From Sphingomonas sp. UV9 (lineage in GTDB: Bacteria > Pseudomonadota > Alphaproteobacteria > Sphingomonadales > Sphingomonadaceae): a DNA stretch of 64,000 nucleotides. Location of the stretch: NCBI RefSeq assembly GCF_004101245.1, contig NZ_SCIN01000003.1, positions 372,001 through 436,000 of the forward strand, read 5' to 3'. The position numbers and the translations under genes were made by a program. Positions 9,227 through 18,210 of this stretch are shown piece after piece (within the stretch, counting starts at the first letter, position 1; the number at the start of each line of letters is the position of its first letter). The notes beneath the pieces were generated by a model. It did not search any database, was not told the origin of the DNA, and saw nothing but the letters and a program-made list of their open reading frames with translations.

Positions 9227-10504
9227 TTGATCAACAACCGGCAAGCCGGCCGCCGTCGCGGTCGTGGCAACAATAATAATGGCGGCGGTGGCGGTGGTGG
9301 CGGTCAACGCCAAGGCGGCGGTGGTGGCCAGGGTGGTCGCGATACCGGCAACCGCATCGACAGCCGTGCGCGCGGCAACGCGAGCCAGCTGTACGAGAAG
9401 TACAAGAATCTGGCGCGCGACGCGCAGCAGCAGGGCGACCGCGTCAACATCGAATATTACCTCCAGTTCGCGGACCATTATTTCCGCGTCCTGAGCGAAA
9501 CCCGCGCGCGCTTCGAAGAGAGCCAGCCACAGGCGCAGCAGCAGCCGCGTCGCCAGCAGCCCTTCGATCTCGACGGCGACGACGATTACGGCGACGAGGG
9601 CGAACCGATCCGCTCGGGCGAGCAGCAGGGCGCGCCAGAGCAGAACCGGGCCGAGCAGAATGGCGGCCAGCAGAACGGCCAGTACCAGAACGCGCCCCGC
9701 CAGAACCGCGAGGGCCAGAATCGCGAGAGCCAGAGCCGCGACAACCAGAATCGTGAGGATCGGCCGCAGCGCGAAGACCGTCCCCAGCGCGAAGAGCGCC
9801 CTCGGTACGAGAACAACCGCTACGAAGGTCAGCGTAACGAGGGCCAGCGCAACGAGGGCCCCCGCAGCGAGGGCCAGCGCGAGGACCGCGTTCGTGGCGA
9901 CGCTCAGCGCAACCAGCGCAATGCTCCCCGCGATGCGCAACGCGACGATCGCAGCGGCGAAGAGCAGGGTCAGGCTCGCGAGGCACAAGCGCGCGAGAAC
10001 CAGCCCCGCGAGGGTCAGGCCCGTGAAAATGGGCGCGACGAGCAGGTCCGCGAGCCCCGCAGCGACTATCGCGACGCGCCGCAGCGTGAGACGATCCGTC
10101 GCACGCCCCGCGTGAGCGCCTCGTTGGCCAACGCCAACCAGGACTCGGAAGCCGACGCGCCGCGCTCGACGACCGAAGCCGCCCCGGCCACCGATAAGGG
10201 TGCCCAGCCGACCGAAACTGCCGACACGGCAACGCCCGTCGCAGTAACCGAGGAGCAGCCGCGTCGTCGTGGTCGCCCACGCCGCGATCGCAGCCTCGAC
10301 GCACCGGTTGCGCAGGACGAGGGCACGCCGACCGCGTTCGACGCGGATCGCCTGCCGCCCTCGCTCGGCATTTCGGCCACCGTCGCACCAGCGCCGGCAC
10401 CGGCACCGGCAGCCGAAGCGGCTCCTGCCGCCGACGCCGCCGCCGAGGAAAAGCCCCGCCGTCGCCGCGTTCGCGCGGTGCCAGACGAAGTTCAGGCGGG
10501 CTGA
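9227..10504 (+). CDS. DUF4167 domain protein with long low-complexity tail
   Basis: A protein of 425 residues. The N-terminal part starts INNRQAGRRRGRG, continues with Gly-rich repeats, and contains the DUF4167 core ASQLYEKYKNLARDAQQQGD, YYLQFADHYFRVL. From about residue 110 to 270 it is almost only N, Q, R, E, G, D repeats (blocks such as QNREGQNRES, RNEGQRNEGPR). An Ala/Pro-rich tail ends PRRRRVRAVPDEV. The start is the TTG at 9227, with GAGG eight bases upstream; a longer reading from 9092 has no support. The basic, disordered make-up resembles RNA-binding or degradosome-type proteins, which is inference. A strong terminator follows. The 258 bp before it hold no gene. Confidence 0.85.
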   Translation: MINNRQAGRRRGRGNNNNGGGGGGGGQRQGGGGGQGGRDTGNRIDSRARGNASQLYEKYKNLARDAQQQGDRVNIEYYLQFADHYFRVLSETRARFEESQPQAQQQPRRQQPFDLDGDDDYGDEGEPIRSGEQQGAPEQNRAEQNGGQQNGQYQNAPRQNREGQNRESQSRDNQNREDRPQREDRPQREERPRYENNRYEGQRNEGQRNEGPRSEGQREDRVRGDAQRNQRNAPRDAQRDDRSGEEQGQAREAQARENQPREGQARENGRDEQVREPRSDYRDAPQRETIRRTPRVSASLANANQDSEADAPRSTTEAAPATDKGAQPTETADTATPVAVTEEQPRRRGRPRRDRSLDAPVAQDEGTPTAFDADRLPPSLGISATVAPAPAPAPAAEAAPAADAAAEEKPRRRRVRAVPDEVQAG

Positions 10505-10540
10505 TCGACACCGCCGGGATTCATTCCGGGGTGAACAAAG

Positions 10541-10577
10541 AAAAGGCCGGTACCGCATCGCGCGGTACCGGCCTTTT
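10541..10577 (+). terminator. Rho-independent terminator of the DUF4167 gene
   Basis: A perfect stem AAGGCCGGTACCGC / GCGGTACCGGCCTT with a short ATC-type loop is followed by a TTTTT tract. It is preceded by an A-tract, so it could also act on the opposite strand. It lies 37 bp after the stop codon. Confidence 0.92.
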
Positions 10578-10714
10578 TCGTATCAGAAGACCGTGCAGCC
10601 TCGATGTGTCCGCCGACGACCTCCACTGGCTCCTGCCATTGCTCCGTGGGCCGCGATACTCGCCCGCCCTCTGCGCTCTGGGCGGCGCCCGCCGACGCTC
10701 AGAAGTACCGGCGC

Positions 10715-11473
10715 TCAGAAATAGGCGCGGTAGAAGAACACCACGGTCGTCGCGATCGTCACCAGCAGCGTCCATACCCGGATCACCTGCGGCGACAGCA
10801 GCAGGCCGAGTTTCGCGCCGAAATGCCCGCCGACGATCCCGCCGATCAGCATCGGCACGCACAGCGCCCACACCACCATCCCGGTGGCGATGAAGATGAT
10901 CGTCGCGGCAAGGTTCGCGACCGCCAGCATCAGCGTCCGCGGCGGCGCGAGCGTCGCGGGCGTCGCACCCGACAGCAGGCCCCAGGCGGCGGTCAGCATC
11001 AGCCCGACGCCGCCGCCGAAATAGCCGCCGTAAATCCCCAGCAAGGCCTGCACCGCGACGAGCGACTTCGGCCCGATCTCGACCCGCGAGCGCAGCCACA
11101 GCGACGCGCGCGTCCCGAACGCGATCGCCAGCGTCGCGAACAGCAGCAGCCACGGTACGATCAGGTCGAACGCACGCGCGGACGTGGCGACCAGCAACAG
11201 GCTGCCGATCAGCCCGCCGACGAAGGTGATCCCCGCCATCGTCTTCATGCTGACGCCGGAGATCGACTGGAGCCCGTGCCGATACGCCCATGCGCTCGCC
11301 ATCGCGCCCGGCTGGAGCGAGACGTTGCTGGTCGCGTTGGCGAAGGTCGAAGGCACGCCGAGCCCGATCAGCGTCGGCATCGTCGCGAAGCTGCCGCCGC
11401 CTGCCAACGCATTCATCGCACCGCCGAGGACGCCTGCCCCTGCCGCCAGCGCGACCGCACTCCACTCAAGCAA
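10715..11473 (-). CDS. TauE/SafE (TSUP) family membrane transporter
   Basis: An integral membrane protein of 252 residues with about eight helices. It shows the TSUP repeat signature in both halves: [16 protein letters not shown] with [14 protein letters not shown] near the N-terminus, and [17 protein letters not shown] in the second half. The family exports or imports sulfite, sulfoacetate or other small organic anions, and the substrate here is unknown. Its start overlaps the end of rlmN by 8 bp, so it is translated downstream of rlmN in one transcript. Confidence 0.88.
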   Translation of the reverse strand: MLEWSAVALAAGAGVLGGAMNALAGGGSFATMPTLIGLGVPSTFANATSNVSLQPGAMASAWAYRHGLQSISGVSMKTMAGITFVGGLIGSLLLVATSARAFDLIVPWLLLFATLAIAFGTRASLWLRSRVEIGPKSLVAVQALLGIYGGYFGGGVGLMLTAAWGLLSGATPATLAPPRTLMLAVANLAATIIFIATGMVVWALCVPMLIGGIVGGHFGAKLGLLLSPQVIRVWTLLVTIATTVVFFYRAYF

Positions 11474-12683
11474 AGGCGGTCGTTTCTGTATTCGCCTCGG
11501 CCGCCGCTTCGCGATCCAGCTGCGCGCGGCTCTTCTTCTCCGACGCGGTCTTCAGCTGCCCGCACGCCGCATCGATATCGCGTCCGCGCGGCGTCCGCAC
11601 CGGCGCCGATATCCCCGCGCCGAACACGATGCTGGAGAACGACTTGATCCGCTCCGGCGTCGAGCACTCGTATTCGGCGCCCGGCCACGGGTTGAACGGG
11701 ATGAGGTTCACCTTGGCCGGCAGCTCGTATTTCCGGAGCAACCGCACGAGTTCGCGCGCATCGTCGTCGGAGTCGTTCTTGTCCTTGAGCATCACGTACT
11801 CGAACGTGATCCGGCGCGCATTGTTGGTGCCGGGATAGTCCGCGCACGCCTGCAACAATTCCTCGATGCCGTATTTCCGATTGAGCGGCACGAGCTCGTC
11901 GCGCACCTCCTTGGTCACCGCATGCAGCGACACGGCCAGGTTTACGCCGATCTCCGCCCCCGCGCGCGCCATCATTGGCACCACGCCGCTGGTCGAGAGG
12001 GTGATCCGGCGGCGGCTGAGCGCGAGGCCTGCGCCGTCCATCACCAGCTTCAGCGCATCGCGGACGTTCTCGAAATTATACAGCGGCTCGCCCATGCCCA
12101 TCATCACGATGTTGGTGAGCATGCGGCCTTCCGGCTGGCTCGGCCATTCGCCCAGCGAATCGCGCGCGAGCATCACCTGACCGACGATCTCGGCAGGCGT
12201 CAGGTTGCGGACCAGCCGCATCGTGCCGGTGTGGCAGAAGGTGCAGTTGAGCGTGCAGCCGACCTGGCTCGACACGCACAGCGTGCCGCGATCCGCGTCG
12301 GGGATGAAAACCATCTCGTAATCCTGCGCGTCGTCCGATCGCAGCAGCCACTTGCGCGTGCCATCGGTCGACACCTGCGCCTCGACCACGTTGGGCCGGC
12401 TGATGACGAAGCGCTGCTCGAGCCACGGGTGCATCGTCTTCGAAATGTCGGTCATCGCCGAGAACTCGGTCGCGCCGCGATTGTAGATCCAGTGCCACAG
12501 CTGTTTCGCGCGCAGCTTGGCCTGTTTCTCCTCGAGCTGCGACGTCTCCAGCGCCATCCGCAGATCGGCGAGCGACAGCCCGAGCAGGTCGATACGCCCA
12601 TCGCTGCGCGGCACGAAGCTGCGGGGAACGGGCACGGGGTCGATGTGCCCGGGGATGGGGATGAGGTTCGCGGCGGTCTGCAT
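11466..12683 (-). CDS. rlmN: 23S rRNA (A2503-C2)-methyltransferase, dual-specificity RlmN
   Basis: A radical SAM methyltransferase of 405 residues that methylates C2 of A2503 in 23S rRNA and, in the family, A37 of some tRNAs. The [4Fe-4S] motif C-x3-C-x2-C is in [12 protein letters not shown]. The mechanism-specific [12 protein letters not shown] segment and the second catalytic region [16 protein letters not shown] are present. The RlmN-type N-terminal helix-hairpin domain includes [15 protein letters not shown]. The length is typical. It overlaps the TSUP gene by 8 bp. Confidence 0.95.
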   Translation of the reverse strand: MQTAANLIPIPGHIDPVPVPRSFVPRSDGRIDLLGLSLADLRMALETSQLEEKQAKLRAKQLWHWIYNRGATEFSAMTDISKTMHPWLEQRFVISRPNVVEAQVSTDGTRKWLLRSDDAQDYEMVFIPDADRGTLCVSSQVGCTLNCTFCHTGTMRLVRNLTPAEIVGQVMLARDSLGEWPSQPEGRMLTNIVMMGMGEPLYNFENVRDALKLVMDGAGLALSRRRITLSTSGVVPMMARAGAEIGVNLAVSLHAVTKEVRDELVPLNRKYGIEELLQACADYPGTNNARRITFEYVMLKDKNDSDDDARELVRLLRKYELPAKVNLIPFNPWPGAEYECSTPERIKSFSSIVFGAGISAPVRTPRGRDIDAACGQLKTASEKKSRAQLDREAAAEANTETTAFA

Positions 12684-12716
12684 GGGCGAGCCCCTAGCGG
12701 AATTCGGCCGATTTTT

Positions 12717-13862
12717 CTAGCCCGCTACGCCCGCCCTGCGCGCGTCGGCACCCAGCAGATCCCGATAGGTCGCGTCGACCGCATCGACCATCGTCTCACT
12801 GGTGTATTTGTCAATAAATCGTGCATGACCCCGCGCCCCCCATCCCGGAAGCTCGGCAGGATCGAGTGTCTCGAGGACTTGACGCAGCGCATTGACGTCG
12901 TTCGCGGAAAACGCGAGTCCGAAGCGTCCGCGGTCGAGCGTGTCGTTCAAACCGCCGGCATCCGACGCGATGACCGCTCGCCGGACGCGCATCGCTTCGA
13001 TTGCGACGAGGCCGAAGCCTTCCCAGCGCGAGGGAACGATGACGGCGTCTGCCGCCATCATTTCCGAGACCACGCCATTGCGGTCACGCCAGCCGACATA
13101 CTCGACGAAATCCGGCGTGATCCGGCCGATCTGCGGCGCTACAACGGGTTGGCCGACGACGCGCAGTGCATAGCGATCGCCTAGCTCTGCAATCGCTTCG
13201 AGTAGCAGATCGAGACCCTTTTGCCGGTCGAACCTGCCAACGAACAGGAGCTTGATCCGATCATCGTCCCAGCGAGCCGGCGCCACCGGCGGAGGAGCCT
13301 TGCTGATCGCGTTGTTGATCACCACGAGTTTATCGTCGGGCAAACCCACATTCCGTGCGACTTCGCATTCGTGCGGAGAGATCAGGATGATGCGGTCGGC
13401 CTTCCGCGCGAGGTAGCGTTCCACCGCGACGATAAACCGCTTGGCACGCGGCGATACCTGCATGCTGAACGCCCAGCCATGGGGGCAGAAGATCAGCCGT
13501 GGCCAGCGTCCGAAGCGGCCGAGCCGCGTAATCACGCCAGCGCCGAACGAGTGCGCATGGACGATTTCGGGTCGTATCTGGCGGCGCACGCGGTGATAGG
13601 TAAAGAATAACTTTGCCATGCCGAGCAGTCGGTTGGGCCGGTCGAAATATTCGAACCGGATGCCGCTGTCAGCCAACCGCGGTTCGATATGATCGCGGTG
13701 CTGTTCGGGCATCAACAGCGTTAGCACGTCGGGTCCGTAGCGCTCCGCCTGCGGCGTGAGCAACTCGGCGAGAAAGCTTCCCGTTCCGCCGATGATGCTG
13801 TCGCACACGTGCAGCACGCGCGGCGGGCCGTCTTTGGCGCGCGTTCGGCTCGGGGGCGCCAT
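12717..13862 (-). CDS. GT4 glycosyltransferase (EPS glycosyltransferase 1)
   Basis: A GT-B fold retaining glycosyltransferase of 381 residues, probably adding one sugar to the lipid-linked EPS repeat at the inner membrane face. The N-domain carries VLHVCDSIIGGTGSFL and HAHSFGAGV. The donor-binding domain carries LLFVGRFDRQKGLDLLLEAI and the E-x7-E motif in PSRWEGFGLVAIEAMR. The ATG at 13862 lies 4 bp after the upstream stop; a longer reading to 13901 overlaps that gene and adds unrelated residues. It is the last gene of a minus-strand EPS operon that starts with the barrel protein. The donor and linkage cannot be read from sequence. Confidence 0.88.
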   Translation of the reverse strand: MAPPSRTRAKDGPPRVLHVCDSIIGGTGSFLAELLTPQAERYGPDVLTLLMPEQHRDHIEPRLADSGIRFEYFDRPNRLLGMAKLFFTYHRVRRQIRPEIVHAHSFGAGVITRLGRFGRWPRLIFCPHGWAFSMQVSPRAKRFIVAVERYLARKADRIILISPHECEVARNVGLPDDKLVVINNAISKAPPPVAPARWDDDRIKLLFVGRFDRQKGLDLLLEAIAELGDRYALRVVGQPVVAPQIGRITPDFVEYVGWRDRNGVVSEMMAADAVIVPSRWEGFGLVAIEAMRVRRAVIASDAGGLNDTLDRGRFGLAFSANDVNALRQVLETLDPAELPGWGARGHARFIDKYTSETMVDAVDATYRDLLGADARRAGVAG

Positions 13863-13866
13863 GCGA

Positions 13867-14544
13867 TCAGACCAGCACGGTGCCGGTAATCGGAATACCA
13901 TGCTGGTCGAGCACTTCGATCAATCCGCGCACGACGTTCCGCTTGGTGAAATGCTTGCGGATAACGATCACTGCGGCGTCGAAGCCCGTCAGCGCATCGG
14001 CGATGCTCGTGGCGCCGTTGGTCGCGGTGACGACGGTGGCCGCGATCATCTGGCTGCCCGACGTCGCGATCGCGTCATGCTGCTCGATCAACGAGCGACG
14101 CTCGCTAGGTTCGCTACCGTTATGGCCAGCGGTGCCGGTGCCCGAAACCAGCAGGCCCGGAATCGCGGTCACCTGATGTTCGGCATGATCAGCGAGTTGG
14201 AACAAGCTTGCGATCCGTGGATGCGCGCGGTTCGCGTCGACGATGACGGTCTGCGATCCAGCTTGTGCCATCACGACCCCGAGATTGGCGGCCAGCACGG
14301 CGAGCGCCTCGTCGCAGTCTATCCCAATCAACGCGCAAGCGCGCGATCCGCGATCATTGTCTGCATAGGTCTGTAGTATCGAGCTACGGATCGCCCGCGC
14401 CGCGACGATATAGGGTGTTTCGGTCTCATAAGCGGCCACGACCAGCGGATCGACGCTGCCGGGCGCGGCAGCATGGGTCGGGCCGGTTTGCGTATCGCGG
14501 TCGAAACCGGCCGTTGCCGGACCTGTGGTCGAACGAAGCCTCAC
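13867..14544 (-). CDS. CpsD/BY-kinase homologue lacking Walker motifs
   Basis: A protein of 225 residues in the position normally held by the capsular tyrosine autokinase, directly after the chain-length gene. It keeps the fold landmarks: the YIVAARAIRSSIL N-helix, AANLGVVMAQAGSQTVIVDAN (A' strand), PRIASLFQLAD and a C-terminal GIPITGTVLV. The P-loop position reads GIDCDEALAV instead of G-x4-GKS/T, the Walker B Asp is absent (MIAATVVTATNGATS) and there is no C-terminal tyrosine cluster. The start is the GTG at 14544 with AAGGAGG seven bases upstream and a 4-bp overlap with the chain-length gene. The longer reading to 14736 is a shadow. Kinase activity is not expected; a scaffolding role is inferred. 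Confidence 0.8.
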   Translation of the reverse strand: MRLRSTTGPATAGFDRDTQTGPTHAAAPGSVDPLVVAAYETETPYIVAARAIRSSILQTYADNDRGSRACALIGIDCDEALAVLAANLGVVMAQAGSQTVIVDANRAHPRIASLFQLADHAEHQVTAIPGLLVSGTGTAGHNGSEPSERRSLIEQHDAIATSGSQMIAATVVTATNGATSIADALTGFDAAVIVIRKHFTKRNVVRGLIEVLDQHGIPITGTVLV

Positions 14545-15908
14545 GCCATTGCCTCCTTGCGGGGGGCTCGCCAGCCCGTGGTGCCGCTGTTTACGTCGGT
14601 CATGTCGGCGATCACGCTGAGATCGAGCGCGCGTGCGGTGCCCGACGGCGTACGAAGTCGGGGCGCCAGCATTTCCTGACCGATCGCAGCCGCCAGCCCG
14701 GCGCCTGCTCCCATCACGATCGCCGCAATGATCCAAAGGATCAGGTTGGGCTTGGACGGCAAGGTCGGCGGTACCGCACGATCCAGTCGGCTCGCATTGG
14801 CCTGCGACACTTCGGATTGCAGCGTCGCCTCATTGTAGCGCTGGCGTACCGTGTCGTACGTCGCCCGCGCGGCATCGACGTCGCGCTGCAAGACGTTCAG
14901 CTGATCCTGGACGCCGGACAGCGCAAGCATACGCGTCTGCTGCGCAGCGAGGTCGGCACGAATGCTCGACTCACGGCGACCCGCGGCCGAGCTCGCGGCG
15001 GTTAACGCTTGCGCCTGGACCGAGCGCGCCGAAGCGAGCTGGCCACGCAACGCTGCCAGCTGTGCATTGGCGGCGAGCATGTCGGGGTGGTTCGGCCCAA
15101 GCGTCTTGGACAACTCGGCGACCTTGCCGGCCTGCAGACCGCTTTCGCGCTGAAGATCCTGGACGATGGTCGACTGGGCGACCTCGGGCTGCGCGGTCGA
15201 GCCGGATTTGGACTGCGCGACCGCCGCGGCGGCTTGCGCGGCGACCAGTTCGGTCGACAGGTTGCGGACGCGGTCGGCCTCGACGTCCATCCGGTTCATG
15301 CCGACGATCCCGTGCTGGCGCTGAAAGTCGGACAATCGAGACTGCGCGGCCTCCAGACGATCGCGGACGTCACGGGTACGCGCATCGTACCATTTGGCAT
15401 TGCCGCGCGCGTTGCCGCTGCGCAGAGTCACCTGCTTGGTCAGGAACGTATCGACGATCAGGTTCAGCGTCTTCGCCGCCGCCTCGGGCGACTTGGCGGT
15501 CAGGCTGAGCCGGATGACGTTGCTACCCTTCTCGCTGCTGATCGCGAGATCGCGTCGCAGCATAGTCAGCCCGTTCTGGTTACGCTCGGTCGGCGTGTCA
15601 CCCAGCGCCGCGCTTTGGAACTGCGGGCTGCGCTGCACGACCTCGCTCAACACGGCGTCGCTGCGGATGATGTCCTGCTGCGTGCCGATCACCGATTCGA
15701 GGACCGAGCTGTTGTCCGAGCCGTTGGCGCTGTTCGCGCTGACGGGATCGCGCTCGGTCAGATCGACCAGGATCGACGATGTCGCGGTATAGGCGCGCGG
15801 ACGGGTGAAGCCGAGTGCGGCGATGGCGAGGAACACTACCCCGCAGACCAGCAGGACAAGGCGGATCCGATGCCGGATCGCGCTTATCAAATCAGCGAAA
15901 CTGATCAC
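14541..15908 (-). CDS. Wzc/GumC-type chain-length determinant (PCP family, no kinase domain)
   Basis: An inner-membrane polysaccharide co-polymerase of 455 residues. Two transmembrane helices flank a large periplasmic coiled-coil domain: TM1 at about 15-33 (RLVLLVCGVVFLAI) and TM2 near 393-412 (LILWIIAAIVMGAGAGLA). The Wzz block YTATSSILVDLTERDP follows TM1, and long heptad-rich helices (RDVRDRLEAAQSRLSDFQ, RADLAAQQTRMLAL) fill the middle. A Pro-rich motif VPPTLPSKPN precedes TM2. It would set chain length and link Wzy to the Wza exporter. The cytoplasmic kinase module is a separate, degenerate gene downstream. Confidence 0.9.
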   Translation of the reverse strand: MISFADLISAIRHRIRLVLLVCGVVFLAIAALGFTRPRAYTATSSILVDLTERDPVSANSANGSDNSSVLESVIGTQQDIIRSDAVLSEVVQRSPQFQSAALGDTPTERNQNGLTMLRRDLAISSEKGSNVIRLSLTAKSPEAAAKTLNLIVDTFLTKQVTLRSGNARGNAKWYDARTRDVRDRLEAAQSRLSDFQRQHGIVGMNRMDVEADRVRNLSTELVAAQAAAAVAQSKSGSTAQPEVAQSTIVQDLQRESGLQAGKVAELSKTLGPNHPDMLAANAQLAALRGQLASARSVQAQALTAASSAAGRRESSIRADLAAQQTRMLALSGVQDQLNVLQRDVDAARATYDTVRQRYNEATLQSEVSQANASRLDRAVPPTLPSKPNLILWIIAAIVMGAGAGLAAAIGQEMLAPRLRTPSGTARALDLSVIADMTDVNSGTTGWRAPRKEAMA

Positions 15909-17275
15909 TGGTCATGCACTCCTCGTACCAAGATATTACGTAAATCATCGAACCCGGTCGGCTGGATCCGGGCAGGGTCGATCCTGCGATTATAGACGAG
16001 CAGATAGAATTGCGGCGCCAGCGTATCGTCGAAATAATAGCTGCCCTCGATCGCGCTGGCATGAAGGATCGGGCTCAACGCCGCGAACGCCGCGGCGATG
16101 GTCGCGTCGTCATGGCCATCCTCGTTGAGCACCAGAGTCACGTCGCCCCGCTCGATCCGCGTCCGCATCGCAGCGGCGAGGCAGATCACCGCGATCGCCA
16201 TCGTCGTCGCCTTGGGCAGACGCTGGAGATCGACCACCAGTGCCGCCGCGCGCGGGCTGAGGGCGGCCCACTCGGCATACGCGTCGAGCAGACCCTGCTG
16301 GACCAGCGTGTCGTCGATATGATCGCGACCCGCGCGGCTCGCCGCGATCGCGCAGTTCGCGCCGAACAGACGCAGATGATAGGGCGACCCAACCGCCGAG
16401 CGGGCGATCTTCATCGCCGCATCATCGTCGATCGTCAGCCCCGCGGCGTCACAGCAGCGGACCAGCAGCGCCTTGAGCTGGTCGGTCTCGATCCCGCCGA
16501 TCGGCACCGACACGATATGCCGGCGCAGCGAGGGATGTCCCTCGATCAGGTCTTCGAGATTGGCGGCGATGCCGACCGCGACGATCCTGACCGGCGACCG
16601 CATGTCCGACAGCAGCTTCATCAGCGCCGCCATCTCGGTCTTGGTCGCGTGCGTCTCGATCCGGTCGAACTCGTCGAGCACGAAGATCGTCGGGCGACGT
16701 ACCTGCTCTGCGAGGATGGTCGCCATCTGGCGCGCATCGAACGGCGCTGCCAGCAAAGGCTGGATATCGGCCCGCCGAACCCCTTCGCCGGGAATCGACA
16801 GAAGTTCGACCAGATAGGGCCGGCAAAGCTCCGAAAAGTCGATATCGCCGCCGGCCAGATTGTAGAGCACGGTCGCCCCGGCCTCGTCCGCCAGATCGCC
16901 GAACACGCGCGCCAGCGACGTCTTGCCCGAGCCGCGCGCGCCGAAGACGATGCCGTGCTTGCCATGTTCAAGCACCGCCTCGACCAGCCGGTCCAGTTCG
17001 CGCGCGCGCCCAGCCAGGCCGGCGCGGTTCTCGACCGGCATGCCCGCGTCGAACGCGCTGTGGATTCGTGTCCGCCCCGAACTCAACGATCGCGATGGCG
17101 GCGCGGCGGGGGCGGGGGCGGGGCGTGCCGGAATCGGCGCGATCATCGGCCCCGGATGCGCAGGCGCGGGCACCGCGCTGCCGCGGGCCGCGCGAAGATC
17201 GGGCAGGCTGGACATGGGCGGCTCGGGATCGAGCAGGCCCGACAGCCAGTTGCCGAGGCGTGTGAAGAAGCTCAC
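15905..17275 (-). CDS. AAA/ORC-type P-loop ATPase of the EPS export core
   Basis: A cytoplasmic ATPase of 456 residues. A Pro/Ala-rich linker occupies residues 20-65. The ATPase domain then has Walker A in VFGARGSGKTSLARVF, Walker B in IFVLDEFDRIE and a sensor-like LLSDMRSPVRIVAVGIA. It resembles ORC/Cdc6-like or ExeA/GspA-type ATPases, including those in exosortase-type EPS loci; this family link is inference. The start is the GTG at 17275 (beginning VSFFTRLGNWLSGLL), with GGAAAG upstream. The longer reading overlaps the export gene and is rejected, while an internal ATG at 17218 is possible. It overlaps the chain-length gene by 4 bp and may supply the energy its neighbour lost. Confidence 0.75.
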   Translation of the reverse strand: MSFFTRLGNWLSGLLDPEPPMSSLPDLRAARGSAVPAPAHPGPMIAPIPARPAPAPAAPPSRSLSSGRTRIHSAFDAGMPVENRAGLAGRARELDRLVEAVLEHGKHGIVFGARGSGKTSLARVFGDLADEAGATVLYNLAGGDIDFSELCRPYLVELLSIPGEGVRRADIQPLLAAPFDARQMATILAEQVRRPTIFVLDEFDRIETHATKTEMAALMKLLSDMRSPVRIVAVGIAANLEDLIEGHPSLRRHIVSVPIGGIETDQLKALLVRCCDAAGLTIDDDAAMKIARSAVGSPYHLRLFGANCAIAASRAGRDHIDDTLVQQGLLDAYAEWAALSPRAAALVVDLQRLPKATTMAIAVICLAAAMRTRIERGDVTLVLNEDGHDDATIAAAFAALSPILHASAIEGSYYFDDTLAPQFYLLVYNRRIDPARIQPTGFDDLRNILVRGVHDQ

Positions 17276-17348
17276 CGGTGGTCTTTCCACGCTGTCGGGT
17301 TGAACGGCGCCGCGGCGGTCGAGGTCATGAAGGGCAAGGTCATGGCGA

Positions 17349-18191
17349 TCAGAACCACTTTTCCTTGATGACCAGCACATCTTCGGGCTGGACCGGCATA
17401 TCGAGGTCGGGCTTGTCGAGCTTCTGCCCGCCGCGCCGCACTTCGATCCGCTTGACCGAGCCGGCCAGCGTCGGCCCGCCCGCGAGCGCCAGCGCCTGGC
17501 GGAACGTCATGCCCGGCTGGACCGGGAACGCTCCGCCCTTGTTGACTTCGCCATAGACATAGATCGTCTCGGCGGTCGGGACGAAGAGCGTGTCGCCGGG
17601 CTGGACCATCCGCGAGGCGCCGCCGCTGAGGTCGGCGAGCGAGATGCGCTGCGGCTGGCCACCGGCGGGGGTCAGGATGACCGTATTGGCGCCATCGATC
17701 CGCGGTCCGCCGGCGCGTGCGACCATCGCCGACACGGTGTAGGGCCGATCGATCGGATACAGCCCCGAATTGGGGACCGCGCCCAGCACGGTCGCCGTCT
17801 TGCTGGCATAGGCAGTGATCTCGACGTTGATCGACGGCTTGCTCAGATAGCCGCCCCGCACATAGGCCTGCGACAATTCGGTGCCGAGCTGCGCGGTCGT
17901 CTTGCCTGCCGCCTGGACGACGCCGAGATACGGCGCGGTGATCGTGCCGTCGGCGCGGATTCGCGTCTTCGACGACATCGCTTCCTGTCCGAACACGGTC
18001 ACGGCGATCTCGTCGTTCGCACCGAGGACGTACGAGCTAGCCGCCGACCCGGTCGCGCCAGGCGAAGCTGCACCGGGCGCCATCTGAGCCTGTGCAGGCT
18101 CGGGAGTCTGGGCGTGCACAGTCTGGGCGAGCGGAACCGCTGACAGCGCAAAAGCGCCAGCCAGGCGTACGAAGTGCCAGCTACCTGTCAT
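17349..18191 (-). CDS. Polysaccharide export protein, Wza/GumB family
   Basis: A secreted export-channel protein of 280 residues. A signal peptide (HFVRLAGAFALSAVPLAQTVHA) ends near residue 25. The Poly_export domain begins YVLGANDEIAVTVFGQEAM and includes GTITAPYLGVVQAAGKT. Two SLBB-type units follow (ATVLGAVPNSGLYPIDRP and IYVYGEVNKGGAFPVQPGM). No lipobox cysteine is visible, unlike E. coli Wza, which is common in GumB-like proteins. The start at 18191 has GAGG six bases upstream; an ATG at 18206 is possible. It would form the periplasmic/outer-membrane conduit together with the chain-length protein and the barrel gene 19 bp upstream. Confidence 0.9.
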   Translation of the reverse strand: MTGSWHFVRLAGAFALSAVPLAQTVHAQTPEPAQAQMAPGAASPGATGSAASSYVLGANDEIAVTVFGQEAMSSKTRIRADGTITAPYLGVVQAAGKTTAQLGTELSQAYVRGGYLSKPSINVEITAYASKTATVLGAVPNSGLYPIDRPYTVSAMVARAGGPRIDGANTVILTPAGGQPQRISLADLSGGASRMVQPGDTLFVPTAETIYVYGEVNKGGAFPVQPGMTFRQALALAGGPTLAGSVKRIEVRRGGQKLDKPDLDMPVQPEDVLVIKEKWF

Positions 18192-18210
18192 GATGTGCCT
18201 CGTCATTATA

